A stretch of 51,610 nucleotides of DNA from Planctomycetota bacterium (GTDB taxonomy: Bacteria; Planctomycetota; UBA8742; UBA2392): the NCBI GenBank assembly GCA_015075515.1, contig JABTUE010000002.1, positions 725,478 to 777,087 on the forward strand, given 5' to 3'. The notes beneath the pieces were generated by a model, which saw only the letters and a list, made by a program, of their open reading frames with translations, was not told the DNA's origin and did not search any database. The number at the start of each line of letters is the position of its first letter. Position 1 is the first letter of the stretch. Shown one piece after another: positions 43,174-51,440 of this stretch. The position numbers and the translations under genes were made by a program.

Positions 43174-44031
43174 ATGACAACGGCCGCGATGACAAAGCCC
43201 ACGCTCAGCAACGATCTGCACCGGTCACTGGCCGAAACCGCGCGCCGGCTGCGCGTTTCGGTGATCAAGATGCTGGCCCGTGCCGGCAGCGGCCACCCCG
43301 GCGGCAGTCTGGGCATGACCGACGTCTTTGCCGCCCTGTACTTCGGCGGCTTTGTCCGGCACGACCCCAAAAACCCGCACTGGCCCGACCGCGACCGCGT
43401 GGTGCTGTCCAACGGCCACATCTGCCCGATCCTGTACGCGGTGCTGGCCGAGCGCGGCTATTTTCCGCCCCAGTGGCTGGACGACCTGCGCAAGATTGAT
43501 TCGCACCTGCAGGGCCACCCGGCCATGCACAAAACGCCGGGCGTGGAACTTTCCACCGGCAGCCTGGGCCACGGCGTGTGCGGCGCGCTGGGCATGGCCC
43601 TGGCGCTGCGCGCCGACGGCAAGCCCTGCCGCGTGTACGCGCTGCTGGGCGACGGCGAAGTGCAGGAAGGCCTGCCGTGGGAAGCCTTCATGGCCGCGGC
43701 GCATTACAAGGCCGACAACTTCACGGTCATCATTGACCGCAACGACGCGCAGATTGACGGACGCACGGTGGACGTGATGAACATTGACCCGCTGGACGCC
43801 AAGCTGGCGGCGTTCGGGTTTCATGTGCAGACGATCAACGGCCACGACTTTGCCCAGATTTTTGACGCCCTGAACACGGCCGCGGGCGTCAGGGGCAGGC
43901 CCGCGGCAATCATCGCCAACACGGTGATGGGCAAGGGCGTGGGCTTTATGGAAAAAGACGGCTACAAGTGGCACGGCAAGACGCCCAACGCCGAACAGAC
44001 CGCGATTGCCCTGAAGGACCTGGGCGCCTGA
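43174..44031 (+). CDS. Transketolase, N-terminal subunit (split enzyme)
   Basis: 285 residues from ATG 43174 (ATG 43189 is possible). It covers only the thiamine-diphosphate pyrophosphate-binding half of transketolase: AGSGHPGGSLGMTDV (37-51), VLSNGHICPILYA, STGSLGHGVCGALGMA (127-141), and the metal/ThDP motif GDGEVQEG (159-166) ending at N190 in IIDRNDAQIDG. The C-terminal half (pyrimidine and sugar binding) is normally encoded by the next gene in split transketolases. Here the next gene is a convergent kinase, and no second half exists in the window. The partner must lie elsewhere. It would exchange two-carbon units in the pentose phosphate pathway, together with the FSA/transaldolase at 19 kb. 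Confidence 0.93.
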   Translation: MTTAAMTKPTLSNDLHRSLAETARRLRVSVIKMLARAGSGHPGGSLGMTDVFAALYFGGFVRHDPKNPHWPDRDRVVLSNGHICPILYAVLAERGYFPPQWLDDLRKIDSHLQGHPAMHKTPGVELSTGSLGHGVCGALGMALALRADGKPCRVYALLGDGEVQEGLPWEAFMAAAHYKADNFTVIIDRNDAQIDGRTVDVMNIDPLDAKLAAFGFHVQTINGHDFAQIFDALNTAAGVRGRPAAIIANTVMGKGVGFMEKDGYKWHGKTPNAEQTAIALKDLGA

Positions 44032-44065
44032 CGATTTGGGATTTTGGATTGATCCCGAATCGTTT
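44032..44065. terminator. Terminator between convergent transketolase and kinase genes
   Basis: Arms CGATTTGGGAT (44032-44042) and ATCCCGAATCG (44052-44062), one G-T pair, a 9-base loop, then TTT. It begins right after the transketolase stop and abuts the kinase stop. Confidence 0.6.
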
Positions 44066-47000
44066 CAACGCACGTCAAAGTACTTGGCCAGTTGCGGGTC
44101 GGTGACCAGCGGCGCCAGGTATTCGTCGGCCAGCACGCGCGCGCGGTTCAGATAGCCGTCGTCAAAGGCCTGCTTGAGGCAAAGCACCGCTAGCGTGCGC
44201 TTGGACATGGCGCGGCCCGGCGGCAGGTCGCGGGCCTGGCGCGCGTACCCGATGGCGCGCAGCACCTGGTCGGCGGGCGTGCCCCAGTCAAGAATTTCCT
44301 GGCGGCGCATGTTGTCGGTGTCCAGCAGCGACATGAAGCGTTCAGGTTCGGCGCCGGCCACGGCCAGAATCCGGCCCAGGTCGAGCCGGTGGCGGGCCGG
44401 CGGCAGGGTGTTGCCGGCCAGCAGCACCGGGTAGCGCCGGGCGTCGTCGGCCCAGTCGCGCAGCGTGGCGCGGTATTCCTCGCCCAGCCGCAGCGGGTCT
44501 TCCTCAAGCTGGCGCAGCAGCGCCAGCGCCTCGTCAAACCGCGCCAGCATGGTCAACGCCCGCCCGCGCAGCAGCGTGGTCACCGACGGCGCCGTCGCGC
44601 CGGTCTGGGCAAACACAATGCCGCACAGGTCGTCAAGCTGGCGGTACTCATGGTCACGCAGCATGACCAGACCGGCCGCCACCAGCGTGCGCACGCCGTG
44701 CGGCTGGTTTTCATGCAGCGCCGCGATCACCAGCGCCGTGGTGCGGGCAAATTCGCCGGTGCTGGCGGTAAGTTCCACTTCGATCAGGTCAATCGCCTCG
44801 TTGTCCAGGCCGCTTTGCGACTTGCGCATGGCCTCCAGGTGTTTGATGGCGTTGCCGGTCTGGCCTTCGCGCACAAAGATGCGCAGCATCAGCTTGTGGG
44901 CGTCGGCATAGCGCGGGTTCAGGCGTATGGCGGCTTCCAGGTCGGCGATTTCCTGCGCGGCGTTGCGTTCGCCCTCGCTGGAAAAGCGCAGGCTGGCGCG
45001 TGAAAAATACCCGCGCGGGTCATAGGGAAACTGGGCCGTGAACCGGTCCCACAGCGCGATGCCGGCGCGCTCGCGGGCGCTCTGGCGGCGGCCGACCTCG
45101 CGCACCTCAAGCCACACCAGCAGCGGCAGGTTGGGCTTGAGATCCCGCGCGCGCTGCAGGTAGGTGCGCTTCTGAAAGCGCGAGCTCAGCGATGCGTCCT
45201 CGTCCACGATCGCCAGCAGCGTGTAGACCTCCCACAGCGGCACGCCCTCGCTTTCAATCGCGGCCAGCTTTTCGCTGGCCTCGCGGCTGGCGCGCATGAA
45301 CTCGGCGCCGGTGCCGTTGCGGTAGGCCTCGCCCAGGTCCAGCAGAATCTGGGCGATGCGCGCGTAGTTGCTGCCGGGTTCGGCGGCGTCGCGCACGGGT
45401 GTGAAGCGGCGGAACACTTCGTCAAAGTTCGCGCTCAGGCCCTCGCGCAGAACCTTGCGCTGAAAGTCGTACATGGCGTAGGCCATCAGCGCCTCGACGT
45501 GGCCGCGGCCGGTCTGCACGCTGGTCAGGGTGTCGGCCATGGCAAAGTGCCGCAGCGCGTCGTCGTCAAAACCCAGGTCGGCGTACACGCCGGCCAGTTC
45601 CATGTGGGCCTCGACAAACGTAGCGTCCAGCCGCAGCGCGCGCTGGTACAGCCCCGCGGCCTGGCGCCAGACCTCGGCGCGTTTGCCCCAGTCCTCAAAC
45701 GTCGCGCTGCGGGCGCGCAGGTCGGCGGCCTGGCTGTAGGGCGCAAAGGCGGCCTTGCGCGCGGCCAGAGCTTCGGCTTCCTTCAGGTCGCGTTCGCGTT
45801 TTTCGGCCTCAAGCTGCGCCACGCGCTCGGCCTCGACTCTGGCCTTGACGGCCTGGTCGCGGGCGTCGGCCTCGGCGCGCAGGCGGCGCTGGGCTTCGTC
45901 GCGGGCGTCGGCTTCGGCGCGGGCGGTTTCTTCGGCCAGGCTGGCGCGGTCTTCGGCGAACTTGGCGCGCGCGGCACCGGCGACCGAACCGCCCAGCAGC
46001 ACAAACACAATCGCCAGTGTCAGCACGGCGGCGCGGGTGGGGTTGCGGCGCGCCCACTTGTTCAGGGCCGCCCACGGCGAATCGCGGTGGGCCGTGACCG
46101 GCTGGGCGGAAAGATAGTTTTCAATGTCGCGCTTGAAGTCGCCCACGGAGTTATAGCGCAGCTCGCGGCGTTCGTGCATGGCGCGCATGGCGACACTGAC
46201 CAGCTCGCGCGGGTGTTTGCGCCCGCGCGCCACGCCGGCGTCGCCAAAGGCGCGCTTCAACTGTTCGTTGCGCAGCACCTGTTCCAGTTTTTCGCGCGGG
46301 GCCAGCAGCCGGTGCTCGCGCGCGTTGTCCAGCGCCTCGGTGATCGTGCTGGCCAGAAACGGCGGCACCAGACACAGCATTTCGTACAGGATGCCGCCCA
46401 GGCAGAAAATGTCCGTGCGCTGGGTGATTTCGTTGACCGACCCGCGCGCCTGTTCGGGCGACATGTAGGCCGGCGTGCCGCTGATGGTGCCTTCGCGCGT
46501 GCCGCTGCCGTCGCCTTCGGTGCTGCCCAGGCTGACGGCAAGCTCGAACTGCGGCGTGTCCTGTTTGGGGATCGCGTCGGTTTTCTTGCCGGGCCGGATC
46601 TGCTTGGCCAGGCCCCAGTCCATGACCAGAACCTCGCCGAACTGCCCGACCATGATGTTTTCGGGCTTCAGGTCGCGGTGGATGATGCCGCGCGAGTGCG
46701 CGAACTCGATCGCGTCGCAGACCTTCAGCAGAATCGAAAGCAGCCGCCCCGGCGTGAACTCGGCCAGCGTCGCGGCGTGACCCTGGCGCAGCTTGTCCAT
46801 CACCTGGCGCAGGCTGCGGCCCTTGACGCGCTTCATGGTGAAGTACACCCGGCCCTGGGCATCCAGCCCCAGTTCGTGCACCGGCACAATGTTGGGGTGT
46901 TCCAGCGAACCCGTAAGCTGCGCCTCGGCGATGAACCGGTTGACCGGCCCGGTATCCAGCGGCGAGCCGGAATCGGTTTCGGCCTGGCGCGTGTCGCGCA

Positions 47001-47319
47001 GCAGCACCTTCATGGCCACCAGACGATCCAGGTCGCTGTCCTGAACCTCCAGCACCGCGCCCATGCCGCCGCGGGCGATTTCGCCCATCACCTTGTAGCG
47101 TTCGGATTCGTGGTGGCCGTGGGCGATCTGTTCGCGGCGTTCTTCGGCGGCCTTGCGGGCCAGCTTTTCCGAAAGCCCGTCAAGGTCCAGCAGCGTGCTG
47201 CCGCCTTCGGTGAACGCCATGCCCTCGGTGCCCACGCGCTGCATGGACGCCATGGATTCGAGCACAAGAAAGCCCGAATCAAGCGCGGGGTCGCTGGTGA
47301 TGGTGGATTGTTCGTTCAT
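44065..47319 (-). CDS. Membrane-spanning Ser/Thr protein kinase with TPR-rich C-terminus
   Basis: 1084 residues. The kinase domain (about 75-345) has the Gly loop GEIARGGMGAVLEV (79-92), K104 (VAMKVLL), catalytic HRDLKPEN (214-221), DWG (234-236, common in this bacterial group in place of DFG) and the activation-segment motif GTPAYMSPEQA (281-291). One membrane helix follows at 429-450 (RAAVLTLAIVFVLLGGSVAG). Then comes an Ala/Glu/Arg coiled coil (455-540) with EADARDEAQ/EADARDQAV repeats, and about 500 residues of TPR-like helices. The kinase is N-terminal, so it faces the cytoplasm and the TPR part is probably outside. It likely signals from the envelope; its targets are unknown. The upstream gap holds AT-rich GTTAAATACC but no sure promoter. 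Confidence 0.95.
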   Translation of the reverse strand: MNEQSTITSDPALDSGFLVLESMASMQRVGTEGMAFTEGGSTLLDLDGLSEKLARKAAEERREQIAHGHHESERYKVMGEIARGGMGAVLEVQDSDLDRLVAMKVLLRDTRQAETDSGSPLDTGPVNRFIAEAQLTGSLEHPNIVPVHELGLDAQGRVYFTMKRVKGRSLRQVMDKLRQGHAATLAEFTPGRLLSILLKVCDAIEFAHSRGIIHRDLKPENIMVGQFGEVLVMDWGLAKQIRPGKKTDAIPKQDTPQFELAVSLGSTEGDGSGTREGTISGTPAYMSPEQARGSVNEITQRTDIFCLGGILYEMLCLVPPFLASTITEALDNAREHRLLAPREKLEQVLRNEQLKRAFGDAGVARGRKHPRELVSVAMRAMHERRELRYNSVGDFKRDIENYLSAQPVTAHRDSPWAALNKWARRNPTRAAVLTLAIVFVLLGGSVAGAARAKFAEDRASLAEETARAEADARDEAQRRLRAEADARDQAVKARVEAERVAQLEAEKRERDLKEAEALAARKAAFAPYSQAADLRARSATFEDWGKRAEVWRQAAGLYQRALRLDATFVEAHMELAGVYADLGFDDDALRHFAMADTLTSVQTGRGHVEALMAYAMYDFQRKVLREGLSANFDEVFRRFTPVRDAAEPGSNYARIAQILLDLGEAYRNGTGAEFMRASREASEKLAAIESEGVPLWEVYTLLAIVDEDASLSSRFQKRTYLQRARDLKPNLPLLVWLEVREVGRRQSARERAGIALWDRFTAQFPYDPRGYFSRASLRFSSEGERNAAQEIADLEAAIRLNPRYADAHKLMLRIFVREGQTGNAIKHLEAMRKSQSGLDNEAIDLIEVELTASTGEFARTTALVIAALHENQPHGVRTLVAAGLVMLRDHEYRQLDDLCGIVFAQTGATAPSVTTLLRGRALTMLARFDEALALLRQLEEDPLRLGEEYRATLRDWADDARRYPVLLAGNTLPPARHRLDLGRILAVAGAEPERFMSLLDTDNMRRQEILDWGTPADQVLRAIGYARQARDLPPGRAMSKRTLAVLCLKQAFDDGYLNRARVLADEYLAPLVTDPQLAKYFDVR

Positions 47320-47469
47320 GCCGCAGCCACAAATGGTGTTCCGGCAACCGGGTTTCTCACCGGTATTTAACTACCAGCCCGGCCTTTGGTTGCATTGCAT
47401 TTGCCGGCGCTGATTGTAGCGCCCCGAACCGGCCGCGGCAGCCCGCGGGGCCGGCCGCGGTGTAAACGC

Positions 47470-47501
47470 AAACGCGCCGCGGCAAAGGCCGCGGCGCGTT
47501 T
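47470..47501 (-). terminator. Strong terminator after the first anti-sigma-like gene
   Basis: Perfect 14-bp arms (AAACGCGCCGCGGC/GCCGCGGCGCGTTT) with a 4-base loop, 11 bases after the stop at 47512. On the minus strand TTTGCGTTT follows. It isolates the kinase gene from the genes upstream of it. Confidence 0.75.
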
Positions 47502-47511
47502 GACCGGCAAA

Positions 47512-49107
47512 CTACTTCAACTGGATGGTCAGCCTTGACTTGCGTTCGGGCGCGGCGGGCCTGGCGCTTTCCGTGGTCTCGGCGCCCTGGACCTTGAGGT
47601 CCTGAGGCAGGCTGTCGCGCGCGGTGTCACCGGCCACGGCACCGGCCGCGGCCGCCACAGCCTCGCGCATGGCCGGCGGAACCTGCACATCGCCGTACTG
47701 CTGCTGCGAGGCCAGCCGGGTCAGCGTGGCCACAAGCTCTGCCACGCGGGCGGCGTCAAGATCCACCACGATGCTTTCGCTGCCGTCGGCTTCGCTGACC
47801 ACAAGCTGCGCCGCGCCGTACAGGGCCGCCACGCGCAGCACGTCGTTCTGGGCCGCCAGCACGCGGCCCGGCGCCAGGGCCAGCTCAACCACGGTGTCCG
47901 CGGCGCGCCACTGGGCGTCCTGGGCAGGGTCCTGGTTGGGTTTTTCGGTTTCCACGCCGCCGTCGCGGTTGGGGGCGGGTCGGGCCGACGGCGCCACACC
48001 TCCTCCGCCGCCGCCAAGCTTGGCGGCTTTGGCGTCGTTCTTCAGCCGGTCGTCTTCCTGGTTGCGAGAATCGCCGCCCTCGTTGCCGGGGGGGTGAACC
48101 TTGCGCAGGCCGTCGGCGCGGGCGGATTCTTTTTTCGCCTCGTCCTTTTTCTGCTCTTCCCGTTCGTCCTGGGCGTCGTCGTCGGCCATTCCCCTGGGGC
48201 TTGGCGCTTCCGCCGGTGCCGGCAGCGGCGCCGCGGGCGGCAACGCGCCGCGGTCTTCACCCTGGTCGGCGGCCCGGCCGGTGTGCGCGCCGTTGCGACC
48301 GGCGGCGCCGGTTCCCGGCGCGGATTTGGTCTTGGCGGGGTCGGCGTTGTCGTCCCGGCTGCCCTGGCCCTTTTCCAGTTCCTTTTCCCTGGCCCGGTCG
48401 CCCTGGGCGGCCGAGTCTTCCGGCTTGGCCTCAGAGGCGCGGGCACGCCGCATCTCGACGCCCCCGGTTTCGCGCAGAGACTCCGGCAGATCCTTCAGCG
48501 CATTGTTGTCCTGATCCGACTTGCGCAGGTCCTGCTTTTCTTCGGCGTATTTGTCGGCGTATTTGTCGGCGTATTTGCCGGCGGCCTCGGAAGTGGGGCC
48601 CTTGTCGCGGGTCAGGCTTTCCGTCACGGCGGAGCCGTCGCGCTTGTCGCCCGCATCGCCGGTGCGGTCTTCCACGCGCGTGCCCGCCTTTTCGACGGCC
48701 TCGCGGGCAATGTCTGTCGGGGTACGTTCATCCTGTGTCGGCAGCAGCGAAGGCCCGAACACCAGCCCCACCACCACGACAATCGCCGCCGCCAGCGCCA
48801 GCAGCGGCGTGCGCCAATTCGCCGCCGGCATGGCAATCACGCGGCCGTCGCGTTCGGCCGTGGGGCGGCTGATGTCGTCAAAGTCGTCGCCCAGGGCACC
48901 CAGCACGCGGCCTTTCAGGCCCACCGGCGCCTTGACCGCGCCGTGACGCTGCACCAGCACGCGCGCGGCCTTGAGCGAATCAAGATACGCGCGGGCCTCG
49001 GGGCGCTCGAGCAACCGCTGAACCTGCGCGCGCTCGGCGTCGCTCACTTCACCGTCGAGCCAGGCCGACAACAGGATCTGCTCTTGGATGTCCAGCGGCG
49101 TGTTCAT
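47512..49107 (-). CDS. Anti-sigma-like membrane protein, paralogue 1
   Basis: 531 residues. The N-terminus (about 8-75) looks like an anti-sigma-factor helical domain: LLSAWLDGEVSDAERAQVQR, then a second helix and VGLKGRVLGALGDDFDDISR. The Cys/His zinc ligands of classic zf-HC2 domains are absent. One membrane helix lies at about residues 98-120 (LLALAAAIVVVVGLVFGPSL). A 250-residue low-complexity region rich in Asp, Lys, Glu and Ala follows, including KYADKYADKYAEE. The final 150 residues are a folded domain shared with the next gene (VVELALAPGRVLAAQND and YGDVQVPPAMREAV). It ends SRLTIQLK. No sigma factor gene is adjacent. It may report envelope state, but the function is not known. Confidence 0.8.
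   Translation of the reverse strand: MNTPLDIQEQILLSAWLDGEVSDAERAQVQRLLERPEARAYLDSLKAARVLVQRHGAVKAPVGLKGRVLGALGDDFDDISRPTAERDGRVIAMPAANWRTPLLALAAAIVVVVGLVFGPSLLPTQDERTPTDIAREAVEKAGTRVEDRTGDAGDKRDGSAVTESLTRDKGPTSEAAGKYADKYADKYAEEKQDLRKSDQDNNALKDLPESLRETGGVEMRRARASEAKPEDSAAQGDRAREKELEKGQGSRDDNADPAKTKSAPGTGAAGRNGAHTGRAADQGEDRGALPPAAPLPAPAEAPSPRGMADDDAQDEREEQKKDEAKKESARADGLRKVHPPGNEGGDSRNQEDDRLKNDAKAAKLGGGGGGVAPSARPAPNRDGGVETEKPNQDPAQDAQWRAADTVVELALAPGRVLAAQNDVLRVAALYGAAQLVVSEADGSESIVVDLDAARVAELVATLTRLASQQQYGDVQVPPAMREAVAAAAGAVAGDTARDSLPQDLKVQGAETTESARPAAPERKSRLTIQLK
48542..48577. repeat. Three perfect 12-bp tandem repeats inside the anti-sigma-like gene
   Basis: TCGGCGTATTTG three times in a row, encoding repeated DKYA on the minus strand. 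It is in frame, so copy-number change would alter length without a frameshift. Confidence 0.85.
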
Positions 49108-49193
49108 GGTGTCTTACCCTGCCTTCTACCATCAGACGCGGTGCGGCCAGGCCAGGTTCCTGCGATTTACGCCAGTGTGTCGGAATTGCCCTG

Positions 49194-50273
49194 TCACTGC
49201 AACCGTATGACCAGCTTGACTTTATGCTCCTGGGCGGGCCGGTTCAGGCCGTCCTTGCGGCCGAAGCGCTTGCCAACTTCGCCAGCTTCGCCGCCTCCGC
49301 CGCCGGTAAACCGGTCGGCGTTGGCGCGGGTCTCTGACAACACCGCCGAAGGCAGATACCCCTGGATGCGCCGGGCCGAACCGTCCTGGTCTTCTTCGCG
49401 GGCGGCCTCGCGGGTGGCCTCGGTCAGGTCGCGCACCAGTTGCTCGGTGTCTGACACGGGCCTTTCCAGGTCTTCGGGCACCTGCACAGCCCCCAGTTCC
49501 TGATCCAGCGACAGTTTGCGGATTGCCGCCAGCAACTCCGGCACGGCATCGGCCGGCAGTTCGACTTCAAGGCCGTTTAGTGCCGAAAAGTCGTTGTCGG
49601 CGGCTGTATCCTGGCTTTCGGCATCCACCAGCCGCGCGTCGCCGTGCAGACACACGACCGCCAGCAGCTCGTGGTAGGCCTGCAGCGGGTTGCGCCCGCC
49701 GCGCGCAAGCTCAATGCTCACCTGGTCGTCGCCATTGCCGCGGTCGAGGTTCAGCACCGTAACCGTACCCCGCGCGTGGTTGGCGGGGCCGGCCTGGGTC
49801 GGGCCGGTGGCGGATTCGACAACCGGCGGGCCCGAAGGCGACGGTACAGGCTGGCCCGGCGGGTCCAGCGCCGGCGGCGGCGCAAACAGGGGCGCGGGCG
49901 GCGGCATCTCGCGCGACACCTGCGGCCCGGGCGCGGGCGCGCCGCCCGGCACGGCAAAGTAAACCCCGAACGCGACCACCGCGCAGGCCGCGGCCAGCCA
50001 CAGCACGCGGCGCAACGGCAGCAGAGAGCCCGTGGGCCGGCTGATGTCGTCAAAGTCGTCCCCCACCGCCGCCAGAACCCGCGCTGGCAGACCCACCGGC
50101 GCGCGTGCCGCGCCGTGGGCACGCACCAGCGCGCGCAACGCGTTCAGGTCACGCAGGTACGCCCCGCCTTCGGGCGTCGCGGCCAGTTCCGCCGCGGCGT
50201 GCTGTTCGTGGCCTTCACACTGGCCGTCGGCCAGGGCGCCAAGCAGTTCCTGTTGTTCGCGCGACAGCGCCAT
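49194..50273 (-). CDS. Anti-sigma-like membrane protein, paralogue 2
   Basis: 359 residues. It has the same plan as paralogue 1: N-terminal helices (EQQELLGALADGQCEGHEQH, then YLRDLNALRALVRAHG), the shared phrase VGDDFDDISRPTG, one membrane helix at about residues 88-108 (VLWLAAACAVVAFGVYFAV), a Pro-rich stretch (APAPGPQVSREMPPPAPLFA), and the C-terminal domain with LDQELGAVQVPEDLERPV and the ending KVKLVIRLQ. Its low-complexity part is short. A few Cys/His (CEGHEQH) are present but not in zf-HC2 spacing. It lies 86 bases upstream of paralogue 1 on the same strand, so both arose by duplication and are likely co-expressed. It is divergent from the oxidoreductase gene. Confidence 0.8.
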   Translation of the reverse strand: MALSREQQELLGALADGQCEGHEQHAAAELAATPEGGAYLRDLNALRALVRAHGAARAPVGLPARVLAAVGDDFDDISRPTGSLLPLRRVLWLAAACAVVAFGVYFAVPGGAPAPGPQVSREMPPPAPLFAPPPALDPPGQPVPSPSGPPVVESATGPTQAGPANHARGTVTVLNLDRGNGDDQVSIELARGGRNPLQAYHELLAVVCLHGDARLVDAESQDTAADNDFSALNGLEVELPADAVPELLAAIRKLSLDQELGAVQVPEDLERPVSDTEQLVRDLTEATREAAREEDQDGSARRIQGYLPSAVLSETRANADRFTGGGGGEAGEVGKRFGRKDGLNRPAQEHKVKLVIRLQ

Positions 50274-50329
50274 GTTCCACCACCATCAAGACGCAGACGG
50301 CGCCCGCGAAGTTCCAGCACTCGCACCCG

Positions 50330-50357
50330 TTGCGCCTTGGGTTGCCACGGTTACCAT
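50330..50357 (+). promoter_or_regulatory. Candidate promoter of the oxidoreductase gene
   Basis: TTGCGC (50330-50335), a 16-base spacer, TACCAT (50352-50357), 19 bases before ATG 50376. Confidence 0.45.
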
Positions 50358-50375
50358 CAGCCCCGAGGCCCCCGC

Positions 50376-51413
50376 ATGAAAGCTGTCCTTGTCCGCGAAC
50401 ACGGCGGCGTTGACAAACTGCTGTTTGAGGACGCCCCGCGGCCGCAGATCCGGCCTGACGAAGTGCTCGTGCGTGTCAAGGCCGCGGGCATCAACCACCT
50501 GGACCTGTGGGTACGCAGGGGCGTGCCCGGCCACAAGTTTCCGCTGCCCATGATTCCGGGCACCGACATTGCCGGCGAAGTGGCCGAAGTCGGCGCCCTG
50601 GTCACCAACGCCAGGGTCGGCGACCGCGTGGCGGTCATGCCCGGCTTTGCCGAAGCCACCAGCGAGCAGGCGCTCAGCGGCAACATTCACCTGGCGCGCG
50701 ACTACGGCATTTTCGGCGAAACCCGCAACGGCGGCTGCGCCGAGTTCATGGACGCGCCGGCCGTAAACCTGATGCCGATGCCGGACTGGATGAGCTTCAC
50801 CGACGCCGCGGCCTGCCCGCTGGTGTTTCTGACGGCCTACCACATGCTGCGCAAGGCCGGCCTGCAGCCCGGCGAAACGATTGTGATGCACGCCGCGGGT
50901 TCGGGCGTGACCAGCGCGGGCATTCAACTGGCGCGGCTGTTCGGCGCCACGGTGATTGCCACGGCCGGCAGCGACGAAAAGTGTGAAAAGGCGCGCGATC
51001 TCGGCGCCGACCACGCCATCAACTACCGCGCCGGCGACTGGCTGGAGGCGCTGAAAAAGATCGTGGGCAAGGGCGGCGTGGACGTGGTGTTTGACCACAT
51101 CGGGCCCGACATGTTCGAGTCCAGCATGAAAGCCCTGAAATGGGGCGGCCGCATGGTCACCTGCGGCAGCACCACCGGCAGCGAAGTGAAGCTGAACCTG
51201 CGCGCGCTGTTCTTCAAGCGCATCTCGCTGATCGGCAGCACCATGGGGCCCAAGTCCGACCAGCTTGCGGTCTGGAAGCTGCTGTGCCAGCGCAGGGTCA
51301 AGCCGGTGGTGGACCGCGTGTTTGCCGTGCGTGACGTGCGCGCGGCGCATGAATACGTGGAATCACGCCGGGCTTTCGGCAAGGTGGTGCTGGACCTTTC
51401 AGACTGGGGCTAG
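50376..51413 (+). CDS. Zinc-independent MDR oxidoreductase (quinone-oxidoreductase-like)
   Basis: 345 residues from ATG 50376 (MKAVLVREHGGVDKLLFEDA), typical of the medium-chain dehydrogenase/reductase superfamily. The substrate domain has AAGINHLDLWVRRG and PGTDIAGEVAEVG. At the places where zinc ADHs have Cys and His-Glu, this protein has Asn and Thr-Asp, so the catalytic zinc is missing. The Rossmann part is VMHAAGSGVTSAGIQLARL, with GGRMVTCGSTTG later. It should reduce a C=C or C=O bond with NAD(P)H; the substrate is unknown. The open frame runs on upstream to 49644, but that part is antisense to the anti-sigma-like gene. Confidence 0.92.
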   Translation: MKAVLVREHGGVDKLLFEDAPRPQIRPDEVLVRVKAAGINHLDLWVRRGVPGHKFPLPMIPGTDIAGEVAEVGALVTNARVGDRVAVMPGFAEATSEQALSGNIHLARDYGIFGETRNGGCAEFMDAPAVNLMPMPDWMSFTDAAACPLVFLTAYHMLRKAGLQPGETIVMHAAGSGVTSAGIQLARLFGATVIATAGSDEKCEKARDLGADHAINYRAGDWLEALKKIVGKGGVDVVFDHIGPDMFESSMKALKWGGRMVTCGSTTGSEVKLNLRALFFKRISLIGSTMGPKSDQLAVWKLLCQRRVKPVVDRVFAVRDVRAAHEYVESRRAFGKVVLDLSDWG

Positions 51414-51440
51414 ACCGGGCGGGGGCGATTGCGAGGGGCC

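Noticed and set aside
44065..47319. DWG instead of DFG in the kinase as a sign of a pseudokinase
   Set aside because: DWG is common in active-looking bacterial kinases of this type, and the Gly loop, Lys, HRD and Asn are all intact.
45499..47370. A 623-codon plus-strand open frame opposite the kinase
   Set aside because: It is the mirror of a well-supported Ser/Thr kinase in GC-rich codons, lacks recognisable domains, and has the low-complexity His/Gln/Arg make-up typical of shadows.
48094..49503. A 469-codon plus-strand open frame with Gly/Val-rich runs resembling membrane segments
   Set aside because: It is antisense to the low-complexity Asp/Lys/Glu region of the anti-sigma-like gene; the apparent hydrophobicity comes from the complementary codons.
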